NCBI GenBank assembly: GCA_001579985.1
Contig: LRSR01000080.1
Location: forward strand, 1-58,701
From: Hypsibius dujardini
Taxonomy: Eukaryota > Tardigrada > Eutardigrada > Parachela > Hypsibiidae
Length of the DNA: 58,701 bases
Reading direction: 5' to 3'
Shown: positions 46,272 through 57,820 of the stretch, piece by piece
How positions within the stretch are numbered: position 1 is the stretch's first letter
Layout of the letters: the number at the start of each line of letters is the position of its first letter
Position numbers and translations under genes: made by a program
The notes under the pieces: model-generated
Databases searched by the model: none
What the model saw: the letters and a program-made list of their open reading frames with translations, nothing else
Told to the model about the DNA's origin: nothing

Positions 46272-46394
46272 ATTTAGTACATTAGATGTCCGTTGCGGAC
46301 AAAATTTAGTACATTAATTTAGTACATTAAATGTCCGTTGCGGACAAAATTTAGTACATTAATTTAGTACTTTAAATGTCCGCTGCGAACAATT
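46272..46394. repeat. 45-base tandem repeat, about 2.7 copies, with internal palindrome
   Basis: Each unit has TTAGTACATTA, the hairpin-forming TGTCCGTTGCGGACA, and a second TTAGTACATTAAT. The last unit is diverged. Confidence 0.85.
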
Positions 46395-47570
46395 TTTCTG
46401 CCGACAAATGCTTCAGATATAATTAAAATATGATTAAATCTAATTGAGCACTTCTTTACTAATCCCTAGTACGCATCTGGTGTACTAAAAGTTTTTTCTG
46501 TACATACAAAAAAAAACAAGTTTAACACCTAATATTTTTACGTAGAAACAGCGGCTTATATCTCCTATATTATGTACGGCCACTACAAAACGTACGCCGT
46601 ACCAAGGAAATAACTAGGTTATATTGTGTACGATCGCATTTATTTTTATCCGTGTGTACAGTTCTCATGCGTATTGTATACATACTTTGTAAGACCAGTG
46701 AAATTTTATAAGACCATACGAATAAGCTTAGGTCTCACAAATCTTGTAGTTTGTACAAAGGTCTAACTTTGAGAAACCAAGCTATAATAGCGCCTGAATA
46801 TTGTTCCAGACTTCCCACAGCCGTAAAACGTGAAAGTATATGTTCCGCAATTCTTCGCGAAAATGCTAAAACTGTTTCAGTCCTATTATTGGACACATAT
46901 TTCGCCGTGTTTTAAAATAATCATATTTTATTCTGGACTTTTATTCTGTCATTTATTTTTAAAAACTAACAGTCTGCTCGCGTTTCGAATAAGAACGAAT
47001 AAGGCGTATTAATTCTAAAAGCTCACACGTATCGCTTCACATAAATTTAGACCAACAAAAAGGTTGTCACACGCCGGTTGGTTTTTTGGTTTTCTTTGCA
47101 AATTTAAATTTACATTTTGAGCGAAAAAATGAAGTTTACCGAAATGGGTCTCCAGTTTTGGATTAAACCTGAGATCCCCTGGACGAGACCAGCAAAATGT
47201 GCTAATAGTTTTGCATACTTCACTACAGTAACATCGATATCAAAAATCTCCAGAGCTATATTTTTCGATACCACCAAGAACTCAAATTCTCGTCTGTTAT
47301 AAAAGCCACTGAATTTTAAGAGAAGGGACAGTGTGTTATAGCCCCCATCATGTTTTGGTAGATATTTTTTAAAACAAGATCTAATATTTTGTCGAAATTA
47401 TTAGAAATAGACTTTAAATTCTACTTGTTTGCAGAACATGAATGCCTCAGCCCGAGAGAATAGCTTGCCAATTTTAAACGTGAGTTTTCAGAATAAACGG
47501 ATGTGCTGAAAGAAAAACGTTATGTGACAAAAAAGGTTGCGGGCATGGCAGTTAAAAATTATTAAGATTG
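46395..47570. other. Noncoding AT-rich stretch
   Basis: No supported gene; only short open frames with no recognisable features. Confidence 0.4.
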
Positions 47571-47754
47571 TGTGGGTTGTGAGCTTAGCTTTCCCAAAAC
47601 TAAATCAACTGTGTGTAAAGAGTCGATTCCGCCCAACATTAGTAATCATGTGGCTGGAGTTACTCTTATCAACAAATCATCATGCGCGAGTTTGAAAATT
47701 GTTGCGATTCATATAACCGCATCTGCTGTTTTGGGCAAAATGTTCGCCTTTTTT

Positions 47755-47830
47755 TAGTCACACAAACTTTCTTCTTCGTCACACAAACTTTTTTCTTTGT
47801 CACACAAACTTTTTTCTTCGTCGTACAAAA
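47755..47830. repeat. 23-24-base tandem repeat, about 3.5 copies
   Basis: Units of GTCACACAAACTTTTTTCTT. It lies inside a plus-strand open frame, giving repeated VTQTFFF, but there is no other sign of a gene. Confidence 0.8.
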
Positions 47831-48029
47831 TATGCCTGTCGGTTGCAAAAAAGTTCTGCACGGTTTTTCATCACACAAAATATGTGTGCTGTTTGTCCTT
47901 GGAGACAAACAATTCTACTTCAGACACTATTTGTGTGAACAGTACACGAATTTGTCCTGGATTTTGTGTGAAAGGAATTCGGGTCGGACAAAGGCCAAAA
48001 TTTTTTTATTAGGGATCTGCGCAATCCGC

Positions 48030-48110
48030 TCTTTTGGCCCAACTTCCGCAAGGCTGTGCATCGACCATTTCGATGACTGGGAGCGGTGGTAACTCCTCAG
48101 TCGAGTTAGG
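48030..48110 (+). pseudogene. Relic of GPCR exon 2 (TM7/C-terminal tail)
   Basis: CTTTTGGCCCAACTTCCGCA... followed by GGAGCGGTGGT matches the end of exon 2 in the copies at 45098 and 51317 at DNA level. The frame is not preserved and homology ends within about 80 bases. Confidence 0.55.
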
Positions 48111-48356
48111 CAACACCTCCCAACGTAGGCAATCTACCGATTTGAAAAAAGACATCCTTTCCGACCTCAAATTTAATTTCGAATGTAATTTTCCATGCGC
48201 TTCAAAACAATGTTATCGCATAGTACAATGGCCACCATGCGATTCTCGAAGACGATTTCATTCAACTCAATTTGCCCATGAAAACCGGATGTGGATTGCC
48301 TGTTCTCGTGCATGAATTTGTGCGTGAGAACTCAATCGTAAACATGTGAGACGATT

Positions 48357-48390
48357 TGAAAATTTTGAAAATTTTGAAAATTTTGAAAAA
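48357..48390. repeat. Tandem GAAAATTTT units (~10 bases)
   Basis: About three perfect copies of the 10-base unit TGAAAATTTT. Confidence 0.8.
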
Positions 48391-49239
48391 TAAAGAAAAG
48401 AACTCTATCAAAAGGAGAGCATCTTCACACACGATTGCTGTTGTGTCAGGAAATTAGGGAGAAAAGTAGGAACGTAAATCCGTGCTCGGTCGGGTTGATT
48501 AAGGAGAAGCTTTCACAAATCGACGGATACGCTGCTTCAAAGCAAAGCAAAGAGACATCGCACGAACGAGTTTTCAAGGTTACAGTTAAGTAGCTTATTT
48601 TCGTTGTGTCTAGACAGTGTGACGGTTGGGTCGGGCTGAAAAGCACCCTATGTTCCATGTGGCCTTACAGTTAGTTTCATACCCATAAGTGATTTTAACT
48701 TGACTCCCACTTCGAGTATTTTCAAGCCATGTTCTGTGACTCGTGTTATCAGTAGCACCTCTTGCGGCAAATCCGTTACATAATTTCAGAAACCAAATCG
48801 GTTGTCCGCATTCCATATGGTCATCCCATTCTCAAAAGTAATAGTTCAATACGTAGCCATTCTGGTTTGTTATTACACACAATCATTCAAATAACGAAAG
48901 GCGCTTCGTGTAAATCGCTAAACGAACTCCAGCTATACTTCCAAGTCAGATGTGCGCCTAGGAAAAGCCATAAACAAACATTTTGCTGGTGACTATTGAA
49001 TTTCCTATATTAAAGCGTCATCAGATTCTTGTAACGACTGACGCGCACGACCACGGCAATTTGTAAATATTTTTCAAAAAGTAAGTTTGTACCCGGTAAG
49101 TCCTACATATTATATTCACTCATCCATTGTTATCCCATGGCTTTCAGCAGTAACAACTTATTGGATTTACCAGCGGCGACCGGAAGAAGATGACCTTGCA
49201 CAATTCCGAAAAACTCATTATCTCAGGCACTTGCTCATC
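48391..49239. other. Noncoding stretch
   Basis: No gene recognised between the exon-2 relic and the first copy of the receptor upstream flank. Confidence 0.35.
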
Positions 49240-49640
49240 CCTCACCAAATTGAAATAAATGGAATTTTCCGCGCGTGCCATTTGTCTTTCAACAAAAAAT
49301 CTGGCTATGCCAATTGCAATCTGCACATGCAAGGCTTATCAGATCTCACGGCGATGATTCGGCCACACCTATATGTAGGTATTATAAAACTAGACCTTGT
49401 AAAGCCATAACTGAAACCATCTCAAGGTCGAGACCACTTTCCCATGTATGATAAAATACTTTGAATTAGCTGGCGCCGTTATGTCTTTTACTCGCGCTTT
49501 TCTTTCTCTAACAAATTTACTTTGCAACCGATGACCTACTTTCAACATTTCTAGAATAGTTTAGTTGCGACGTGGCTATTGCTGTTTAAACTTTATTATG
49601 CCATAATTTCACTGAACGCGCCATTGAAGAAACTGCTGAC
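49240..49640. repeat. Receptor upstream-flank repeat, orphan copy
   Basis: Shares about 400 bases with 49690-50070 and 52970-53360, including TGTCTTTCAACAAAAAATCT, ATTCGGCCACACCTATATGT and TTTAAACTTTATTATGCCAT. No receptor exon follows; the next copy starts immediately. Confidence 0.85.
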
Positions 49641-49689
49641 CTACCAACTGGGTGCCCTGGTTATTGCTGGGAAGACGAAAAAAAAATCA

Positions 49690-50225
49690 TCATCCGCGCG
49701 TGTCACTTGTCTTTCAACAAAAAATCTGGCTATGCCAATTGCAATCTGCACATGCAAGGCTTATCAGATCTCACGGCGTTGATTCGGCCACACCTATATG
49801 TAGGTATTATAAAACTGGATCTTGTAAAGGCATAACTGAAACATCTTATTATCGGGACCACTTCTTTTTATTATCGGAAACACTTTTGATTAGTTGGGAC
49901 CGGTACGTCTTTTATTCGCCCTTTCTTCCTCTAACAATCTTATTCTGAAACCGATGACCGACCTTCATAATTTCTAGAATAGTTTGGTTGTGACGTGACT
50001 ACAGCTGTTTAAACTTTATTATGCCATTGCTTCACTGAACACGCTTTTGAAGAACTTCTGCTGAAGTATCGGCTGCTATTTTGGTACAGATAAATTAAAG
50101 TTTCCAGTCACATCCCGGGTACAAATTACAATTTTAATTAAGATCCTAATTTTGCTCGTGAAATAGGTGGAGTTGTGTTTGAAACGCACCAACTGGGTGT
50201 CCTGCTTACTGTCGGGAAGAGGAAG
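49690..50225 (+). repeat. Upstream flank of the intact GPCR (repeat copy 2)
   Basis: Same blocks as 49240-49640, continuing to the receptor ATG. Because it is copied together with the coding part, it probably includes the promoter. No clear TATA box is assigned. Confidence 0.8.
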
Positions 50226-51433
50226 ATGAATCATTCAGTGATCAACACTACAGCTGCAATCAAATTCCAAAATGGGACAGTGGGGAACAGGACTAGCCCT
50301 GCCCCGTGTCCTGGTATAACGCCTGCAGAATGGATGGAAATCCAGCTACCTACCATTGCACTCAGCTTCACCATGATCACCGCACAGGTCTTCAATCTTA
50401 TCATCTTCGCACTGTGGCGTAACAAAGAGCCCTACATTTTTCTCCACATTTGTTTGGCGGTGGCATCTCTCTTAGCCGGTCTATCGGTCGCCTCATCCGT
50501 CCCCCTCCGCTTCGTTGCCCGAACGCCTGTCAACATTTTTGTCAATCAACTTCTTGGTATCGCACTTTTGCTCTATGCGCACAGTGCATCCATCTTAGCG
50601 AATTTTGCCATCAGCCTCGACCGTTGGCTTTCCGTTGAGTTTGCCATCTGGTACCGCACGACCATTTCACAGAGGAAAGCTCTATTAGTTGGGATCATTT
50701 CAACCTTCGTGTTACCATTGGTGCTGGCTGTTCCGAAATTTGTTGTGTATTGGGAGGACATGACTTGGACACCCTGCACGGGTTTAAAGCACTTCTCACC
50801 GAAAGGTATTGGGGCTGAGATCTCGGAGGCGATGATAGGACCGATATATTTACCATTGCTGTTTCTGAGTCAAATGAGAATCCTGATAATTGCAACACGG
50901 CACCAGCTGCGACGTTATCAGCATGCTCAACGACCTGCGGGCGTAGGTAAGTTTAAGCCCAGGTGTTCATAAATAACGTTTGATCGTTATATTAGGCTTT
51001 AAACAATCAAGTACATTTTTTCAAACGAATACACATTATTATTTAGTTTCAGTTTTTTTATCAGACTTTTGTTGGTTATCTCGATCCAGGCCCTGTTGCA
51101 GTCCTTCCAGTGTGCTTGGTTGTTGGGATTGTCTGGAGCTCTTTCTTGGGGAGTATGGCTATCGTATTCTTGGGGCTGATTTCCCACGTACCACGTTATT
51201 TGCAATCGATGTTGGTTCAACACTCGATCATTCGAGTGAGTGTATCATCCGGACGTCTCACATTATACATCACCTTTATACAGCACTGCGCCTCACCCGT
51301 CATTTACTTGTTCTTTTGGCACAACTACCGCAACGCCGTGCTTCGATTCGTTCGACAACTGCGTGCGGTGGTGGCGCCTCATCCGGGTCTTGCGATGCAT
51401 CCCATTATTAGCAACCAACCTAAAAGACGTTGA
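50226..51433 (+). CDS. Class A-like GPCR of a local tandem family, intact
   Basis: Two exons (50226-50946, 51090-51433), phase 1 intron, 354 residues. The N-terminus has sequons (NHS, NTT, NGT, NRT). TM1 is around FTMITAQVFNLIIFALW and TM2 around FLHICLAVASLLAGLSV. TM3 ends SLDRWLSVEF (DRW in place of DRY). TM5 is near YLPLLFLSQMRILII, ICL3 is short, TM6 is AVLPVCLVVGIVWSSFLGSM, and TM7 carries SPVIY in place of NPxxY followed by a basic helix 8 (FWHNYRNAVLRF). Start chosen at MNHS because it is conserved in the 53521 copy. Plasma-membrane receptor, ligand unknown; the expanded local family suggests chemosensory or peptide sensing (inference). Confidence 0.88.
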
Positions 51434-51581
51434 TCTCTGCTTATATTGCTTTCGTAGCTCAAGTGAACACCAATTTTGGCCCATTAATTTGCGGAGCAGG
51501 TTGCCCGCTCCTTTTTGAAATAGAGGTTGTGGTGTGTGGTTGAGGAGACTCTGACAACGCCTGGAACTCTTCCAGATCTAC

Positions 51582-51587
51582 AATAAA
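51582..51587 (+). terminator. Polyadenylation signal AATAAA of the intact GPCR
   Basis: Located 149 bases after the stop codon and conserved at 45373 in the pseudogene copy. Confidence 0.6.
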
Positions 51588-52959
51588 TTTACAACTAACA
51601 GACTTTCTGCATAACTACTCTTTAGATAATTTTATGAGTGGTGCTTTCTTCTAACTTGTTTGTGGAGACGCTTGCCGCGGGTTTGATAGAGGAAAAATGC
51701 CATTACGCGAACCAATGTGTTATGCGAGCAGGGGTTCCGCTAACCCTTGGATAACTGATCAAATCCGTCCGTCACTTTGTACTTTGATACTCTTCTTAAT
51801 TTTCTGATTTTTAGATCCATAATTTTGGGGTGATATGATGCGGCTTTTCAGTTACTGTACACCAAGAACTCTTGGGGGAGTAGTTTTAGATGGTTGCAAA
51901 CTTTATTGTTTCATTATTGTTTCACTATTTTTTACAATTAAACTGAAAATGCAAGAACTAGACGAAGCGAAGGGGGACAGTTCAAACTACAGTTCCGGTA
52001 TTTTTATATAGATCGGAAGATGAATGGACATAAACACACGTGTCACGCCCTCAGTCCCGGCTAATCTATTAGTAAAAGAGTTTGTTCACAAGCGCTGGCG
52101 GTTACGGTAACAGTACCATACGGTTCGGGATCGTCACCGTCACCGTTGCTATGCTGCAGCAATGTATACGCGGGTGACTGGTTTTGCTCGCAGTCCGTGG
52201 AAAAGAAGTAAAACAGCTTCCAAAATCGGTATTTTTCATCGTAATTTCCTATGATAATTAGGGCAAGTGTTTGCGCATGGGGTAAGGTTTACGGCTAGCG
52301 TTCTACTTGGTATATGAGCTATTACCAGAACATAAAGCGGCGGTAAAACTGCCAAACCAGTTAGAGAGAAAAATTATTCGCTTAACTTTCATCATCAAAA
52401 TGATGAGAATTTCAAAGGGCAAAATTAATCATTTATTTCATATAAAATGCAATGGTAGATTGACTTTTGGGTTGACCGGACCGTTGCCCCCCCCCCGCCC
52501 GTCACTGAGAAATTCAAGCCTAGCGAGGCGCACCAGCAGACGAGCATCATTTATGCATCCACCAATGTCTGTCCTACGGAATTAGCCTTCCAGTTTTGCG
52601 ATAAGTGTTCTTTTAGCATTGACTAATTTTCGCTCAATTGTTGAAGCTCAAAGCACCATCCAGGTCACTTCCCGTGTATGTCTGTGGTGCTTGGGCGGGC
52701 GTACGCTCATGCAAATTCATTTGCTAACGACTGTAACGGGCCTGGATATTTTCTCTCTATATAGGAAATTTCCAGAATTAAGGGACACACAGGAAAGCGT
52801 TTGGTAAAGCCAGGTGCAATTCGCGTGACTGGCTGACCATGCTCAAGTTAACAAGTTAATCGCTGGTCAAAGTAGCATTCTGTTTTGCCAAAAACAAGCG
52901 TCATAAATTGTGCAGTAGATAAGTGGAGAAATCAAACGTGCTTTCAGCCTGCTCATCTA
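51588..52959. other. Downstream flank and spacer between tandem receptor copies
   Basis: The first 800 bases are the part duplicated at 45380-46080. The rest contains no recognised exon. Confidence 0.5.
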
Positions 52960-53520
52960 TCACCAAGTTAAAATAAACGGGATTATCTGCACGTGCAACT
53001 TGTCTTTCAACCAAAAAGATGGCTGGGCCAATTGCGATTTGCACATTGACAACTTATCAATTATCACGGCGTTGATTCGGCCACACCTATATGTAAGTAA
53101 TATACAACTAGACCTTGTGAAGCCATAACTAAAACCATCTTAATGTCGAGACCAATTCCCCATATCTGATAAAATACTTTTGATTAGCCGGCACGTTTTG
53201 TCTTTTATTCGCGCTTTTCTTTTTCTAACAATCCTACTTTGAAATTGACGACCCACCTTCATAATTTCTAAAACAGTTTAGTTGTGACGTGGCTAAAGCT
53301 GTTTAAAATTTATTATGCCATTACTTCACTGAACACGCCCTTGAAGAAACTGCTGCTGAAGTATCGGCTGACATTTTGGTAAAGATAAAGTGAAGTTTCC
53401 AGTCACATCACGCGTATAAATTACAATTCTAGATAAGATCACGATTCTGCATGTGAAATAGGTGTAATTGTATTTGAAACACACCAATTGGGTGTCCTGA
53501 TTGCTGCCGGGAAGAGGAAG
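52960..53520 (+). repeat. Upstream flank of the third receptor copy (repeat copy 3)
   Basis: Same succession of blocks as at 49240 and 49690, more diverged, ending at the ATG at 53521. Confidence 0.8.
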
Positions 53521-54231
53521 ATGAATCATTCAGCGATCAACACTAGAGCTGCAGTTAAATTCCAAAATGGGACAGTGGGGAACCGGACTAGCCTTGCCCC
53601 GTGTCCACCCATAATGCCTGCAGAATGGATGGAAATCCAGCTACCTCCCATTGCATTCAGTACAACTATGTACTCCACACAAATCTTCAAACTCATGATC
53701 TTCGCATTCTGGTGCAACAAGGACCCTTACATTTTCCTCCACATCTGCCTGGTCATCGCGGTACTCCTGACAGGCATGGCACTTGCTTCCTACGTTCCGC
53801 TGCGCTACATCACCCTTACTCCGATGAACTATTTCCTCACTCAATTGTTCGGCATAGCCGTGTTATTCTACACAACCTCAGCGTCAATCCTAGCAAACGT
53901 TGCGATAACTTGGACCGCTGGCTCTTCGTCGAATTTGCCATCAAATACCGTACCACCATCACGAAACGGAAAGCCCTGAAAGCCGGGATTATTTCAACCT
54001 TCGTAGTGCCCGCGGGTATATCGGTGTCAAAGTACATCGTCTACTGGAAGGACATTACGGTGGACAGATGTTCGGGGAATAAGCATTTCGCACCGGCGGG
54101 TGTCGGAGCGGAGATTTCGGAAATGTTGATGGGAACAGTCTTCTTACAAATGCTTTTCATCAGCCAACTGAGAGTCTTGATGATTGCTGCGAAACAAAGG
54201 CTGCGACAAATTCGACGCATCGTTGGTGTGT
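53521..54231 (+). pseudogene. GPCR pseudogene, frameshifted and lacking its last exon
   Basis: Closely related to the receptor at 50226 from the start (MNHSAIN) through TM3. At 53905-53911 one base is missing relative to the paralogue. The frame reads ANVAIT then nonsense, while the correct continuation (LDRWLFVEFAIKY) is in another frame up to the exon-1 donor at 54232. No TM6/TM7 exon follows within 850 bases. A loss-of-function copy is likely; an assembly error could explain the frameshift but not the missing exon. Confidence 0.85.
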
Positions 54232-55083
54232 GTGAGTTCTCTCTTTGACCGCATGATTTTAGGATTTGAAGGCAATTTAAATTTTTTACCTTGAAAGTCA
54301 AGTGCCCTTCAGCATCATAAATCATTTTGGAGAGAGAGCTCAGCTCGTGAACAATTGTTTTGCTCAGTGGAGATTGAGGTCCACCCGAAGGGGATGGCAA
54401 GACTGCTGTAGGAGGTGGTAAACAATTCTCTGCTACCCTCGGCCCAGGGGGCAAGCTTCAAGGGGGCAAGCTTCAACATACAATAAACTAAAATCCCCCC
54501 TCCCCCGGAAAGTCATTTTAGACGCGGGGGGGGGGGAAACGATTCGATTGGTCCATTTTTCAATCTACCACCGGTTAAGCTTACCATATTTTAACAGATG
54601 TCAGAATATAGTATGAGATTCATTTGATAATTGCAAATAGATTTGACCTTTTCCTCTTCCTCTAGAATGCTATTGCAGAAGAAACCTCTCCCGTGAGGAT
54701 TTGTGGTTCGAGTGGCAAGTTGGAGTGGTTCAGTGACGTAGGCATCGTTCGTACTCTACCACCCAGAACATACCCGTGCACTTCAAGCATAACGAGTCCT
54801 TTACACTCTCCCTTTACCCCTATGTGTGCGTCAAGAAACACACATGGCAGTCTGCTTCCACACAACGATTGGACCACTCAAATAATTCACCCGAAACTCG
54901 CGCGCATACCTGCTGCGTACTACACAGCGATAGTCCAAGAAGTAGTGGTATTTATAAAACAACCAACCGTTTCAGCAGCAGAGCACCATTCATTTATTCT
55001 TTCAATATTATCTTTGTTTCACAACAGCAGGCCATTCTGCCTCTTGATCACAAATCTCTACAAAATAGATTTGTTTTTCAAAA
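54232..55083. other. Spacer between receptor pseudogene and protease pseudogene
   Basis: Contains a poly-G/C-rich patch (54480-54540). The expected second receptor exon is not present. Open frames at 54693-55145 have no features. Confidence 0.45.
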
Positions 55084-56040
55084 ATGAAGGACCTAGTTTT
55101 TCTGTTTGGATTGATTCTATTTGGCTCGATCAATGCCGCTCGTGAGTCAACACATCCTATTTACTTGTTTTGTATGCTTAGACCCAAAGGGATCCTAACG
55201 CATGAATTTTTTTGTATCTCTAGATCTACCGAGCGAATCATTCCCAAGTTCAGGCATCGACTTCCAGTAGTTCGGAAAACTGCCGTCGGAGCTCTTGTCC
55301 CTGATGAATGCCGATCCCTTCGCGTCCCTGAAGAAACAACCGGCAAAAGTCGACACCATCTGTGGCAAACCTGTCGTCCCCCCGAACGTCCAACGAATCG
55401 TCGGTGGGACCGTGGCCGACGAACAAAACAAAATGGTTAATATATCTCACATGTTTTTTTCCGCCTATGGTATTTAACAAAGATATTGCACCAGTCTGCC
55501 TGGCTACGACGGCTGACGGACTAGCCGAGTAGAAATGCTGGGTCACTATTCGGGGCTCAACTGCGGCGACTCGGTCTGTATTTATGCCTAGAATGGAAGC
55601 GCTGAACATTTCTTCGTCCGAAATTGAAGAACAAGATCGAATTCTGGTCAAGGCGGCAAGGGCGACCGCTACCCTGAGACAAGTTGACGTGGTCATTACC
55701 GATCAGGCAAAGTGTAGCCGAGCTTACTCCAACACCATCACTCCAGTCATGGTTTGTGCTGAGTCGGTGGGGAAGGACTCCTGCCAGGGCGACAGCGGTG
55801 GACCGTTTGTTTGCGCGGATAAGAACGGTGTCTATAAGCTGGTCGGAGTCGTTTCATTTGGAAAGTAAGGCTGACTTTTTACTTCTCCATACATCCACAG
55901 CAACCGAAACATCAATTTTATCTGTCCATAACTAAGACCTCTATAATTTTTTTAGTGGGTGTGCTAAACAAGGCTTTCCGGGGATCTATGCCCGGACGAC
56001 GTCAGCACTGGACTTCATTTCTTCCACCTTAAAGGAGTAA
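55084..56040 (+). pseudogene. Trypsin-like S1 serine protease, internally deleted
   Basis: Exon 1 (55084-55141) is a signal peptide (MKDLVFLFGLILFGSINA). Then come a propeptide and activation site with CGKPVV...RIVGGTVA (about 55360-55425). The sequence next resumes at VFNKDIAPVCLA (55470), so the segment that should carry the catalytic His and Asp is absent. The C-terminal half has CWVTIRG, then [11 protein letters not shown] with the catalytic Ser and a trypsin-type Asp six residues before it, and ends with a last exon (55956-56040, NGCAKQGFPGIYARTT). In-frame TAG codons at 55268-55270 and 55530-55532 also interrupt it. A functional protease is not encoded. Confidence 0.82.
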
Positions 56041-56837
56041 ATAATTTCACAGATCCGTTACAGTATGCCCATCAATTGGTATATTCTGCAAGTACCACAT
56101 GGCCTTTACCTGGTAGCTACCTATCATGGCAAAGCTAGCTAAGATGCCGGCTCAAACGCGTAGTTCAACAAGCGCTGACTTCGCCGCCCTAGAGTCAACT
56201 CATCCGCAATTTAACTACAGCTTAATTATTATTTTTTTTCACTTGACAATATTTTCTGTAGTAACGGCATCCAGGTCTCGTGAGAGATTACTGTGGTTGT
56301 TTTAGTCACAAATCGGAAGATACTTTTACAGTTCGCTAACGACGGTATGGGTGCCAATTGCATCCCTTGATTGGCGCGCAGAAAAAGTGTTATATGCGTA
56401 CATCCTCATATGTGTGGGTCTACAAGGCATGCCTGCAGAATGACATTCACCACTTTACAGCAATGATCTTAGTCATGATCAACGTCGTCTTTAAGGGAGG
56501 GTCAAAACACCCAGTTTCCAGAGAGTTAATGTATCTGTCGCGCCTAGCTATATGATTGAGTAACTATTATCATTAGTAGTCCATTATGTCTTAATTGTCG
56601 TCTTCCATTAGCTACTTTCTTTGTTTTTCCATTTACCTTTGGCCACTTTGTTTCTCTCTTGTCTCTTGTCTTCTGTACTATATAATCTGTTGGTGTAGTG
56701 TATGTTTGGTCAGTACAACCAGCAATAACATTCTTTCCGTTTGTGCTCGCTACATATCCTTTCTTGGAAAAGTCATCTTGGAGGATTAGCAAATCTTGGA
56801 GCCATAGCAGCATACTAGGCCATATAGCCGACTTTGG

Positions 56838-57042
56838 TGTGTATGTGTGTGTGTATGTGTGTGTATGTGTGTCTGTGTGTGTGTGTGGGGAAGTGAGTCA
56901 GCCAGCCAGCTAACCGGAAGCGCTGGACCGTGACCAGCAAGTGTATCAAATTGTTGGTGGACATAATGAATTAATTAATTCGCACCTCCTGCGAAATGCG
57001 CGTGTGTGTGTGTGTGTGTGTGTGTGCGTGTGTGTGTGTGTC
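56838..57042. repeat. (TG)n dinucleotide runs
   Basis: Two runs of TG/GT units, interrupted by TATG and TGCG variants. Confidence 0.9.
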
Positions 57043-57365
57043 TCGTTACTAATCAGTCGTTACTTATTATCCTACTTATTATTATTATTTTTCTTCGTCT
57101 TTGAATCCTGGAAATTCGGCAGATTTTTTCAGTTACTGATCTGGTTCGTGAGTGTGTAAGTGTGTGTGTGTCTAGAAGAAGGAGAACATCGACTCATCCT
57201 CGTGTCAAGTAAGTTCCGCTGCGTGCCGTTGGTGCGTTCGTTCCTTTCTGTTTCACGCTAAAACAGTCCATCTATAATCAGCCATATGCGACCGCGTCTC
57301 AATAAAGCTGATTATTTTTACACATGCTTCCATAATCTTCAGCTCATTTTGTTTAACCAGTCAAC

Positions 57366-57432
57366 CACACAGACAGACAGACAGACGGACAAACAGATAC
57401 ACAAACAGACAGATAGACAGATAGACAGACAA
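57366..57432. repeat. (GACA)n / GATA microsatellite
   Basis: Perfect GACA units followed by mixed GACA, GATA and ACAAA units; the fourth locus of this motif. Confidence 0.92.
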
Positions 57433-57820
57433 TACACCTGCCCCTTTTCTCCCGGTTTCTTCCTCCGGAAACCATTCGTCTGTTCATCCATACATGAACA
57501 TAGACAGCCAGACAGACAACGGAAACAGGCAAGCAAGCCAATTAAGCCTCCTTCATAACCATCCTTTCTTACAAACAATTTCCTTGTGTCCGGTTATTCC
57601 GACATGATGTCTGTCTGTTTGTGCGGAGTATATGTTACCAGTCAAGCATGCTAGGGAGATTCGTCTGTTTCTTCTCTTACTGTCTGTCTTGTGTTTGTCT
57701 GTCTGGCGCTTTGAACACATCGGACATGAGAGTGAAAATGTTATTGCTTTGTGAATAATTTATTAGTAATGCTGCTTCTGTGAGGTTGAGGAGAGCAGGG
57801 GGGGGGGGGATGTACTTTGA

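Larger units (their letters stand above)
56041..57820. other. Noncoding stretch rich in simple repeats
   Basis: No exon recognised. It holds TG/GT runs at 56838-56887, 57001-57042 and 57149-57171 and the GACA array at 57366. Open frames here are repeat-driven. Confidence 0.5.

Noticed and set aside
47682-48092. Plus-strand ORF of 136 codons
   Set aside because: Driven by a 23-base tandem repeat and a receptor exon relic read in the wrong frame.
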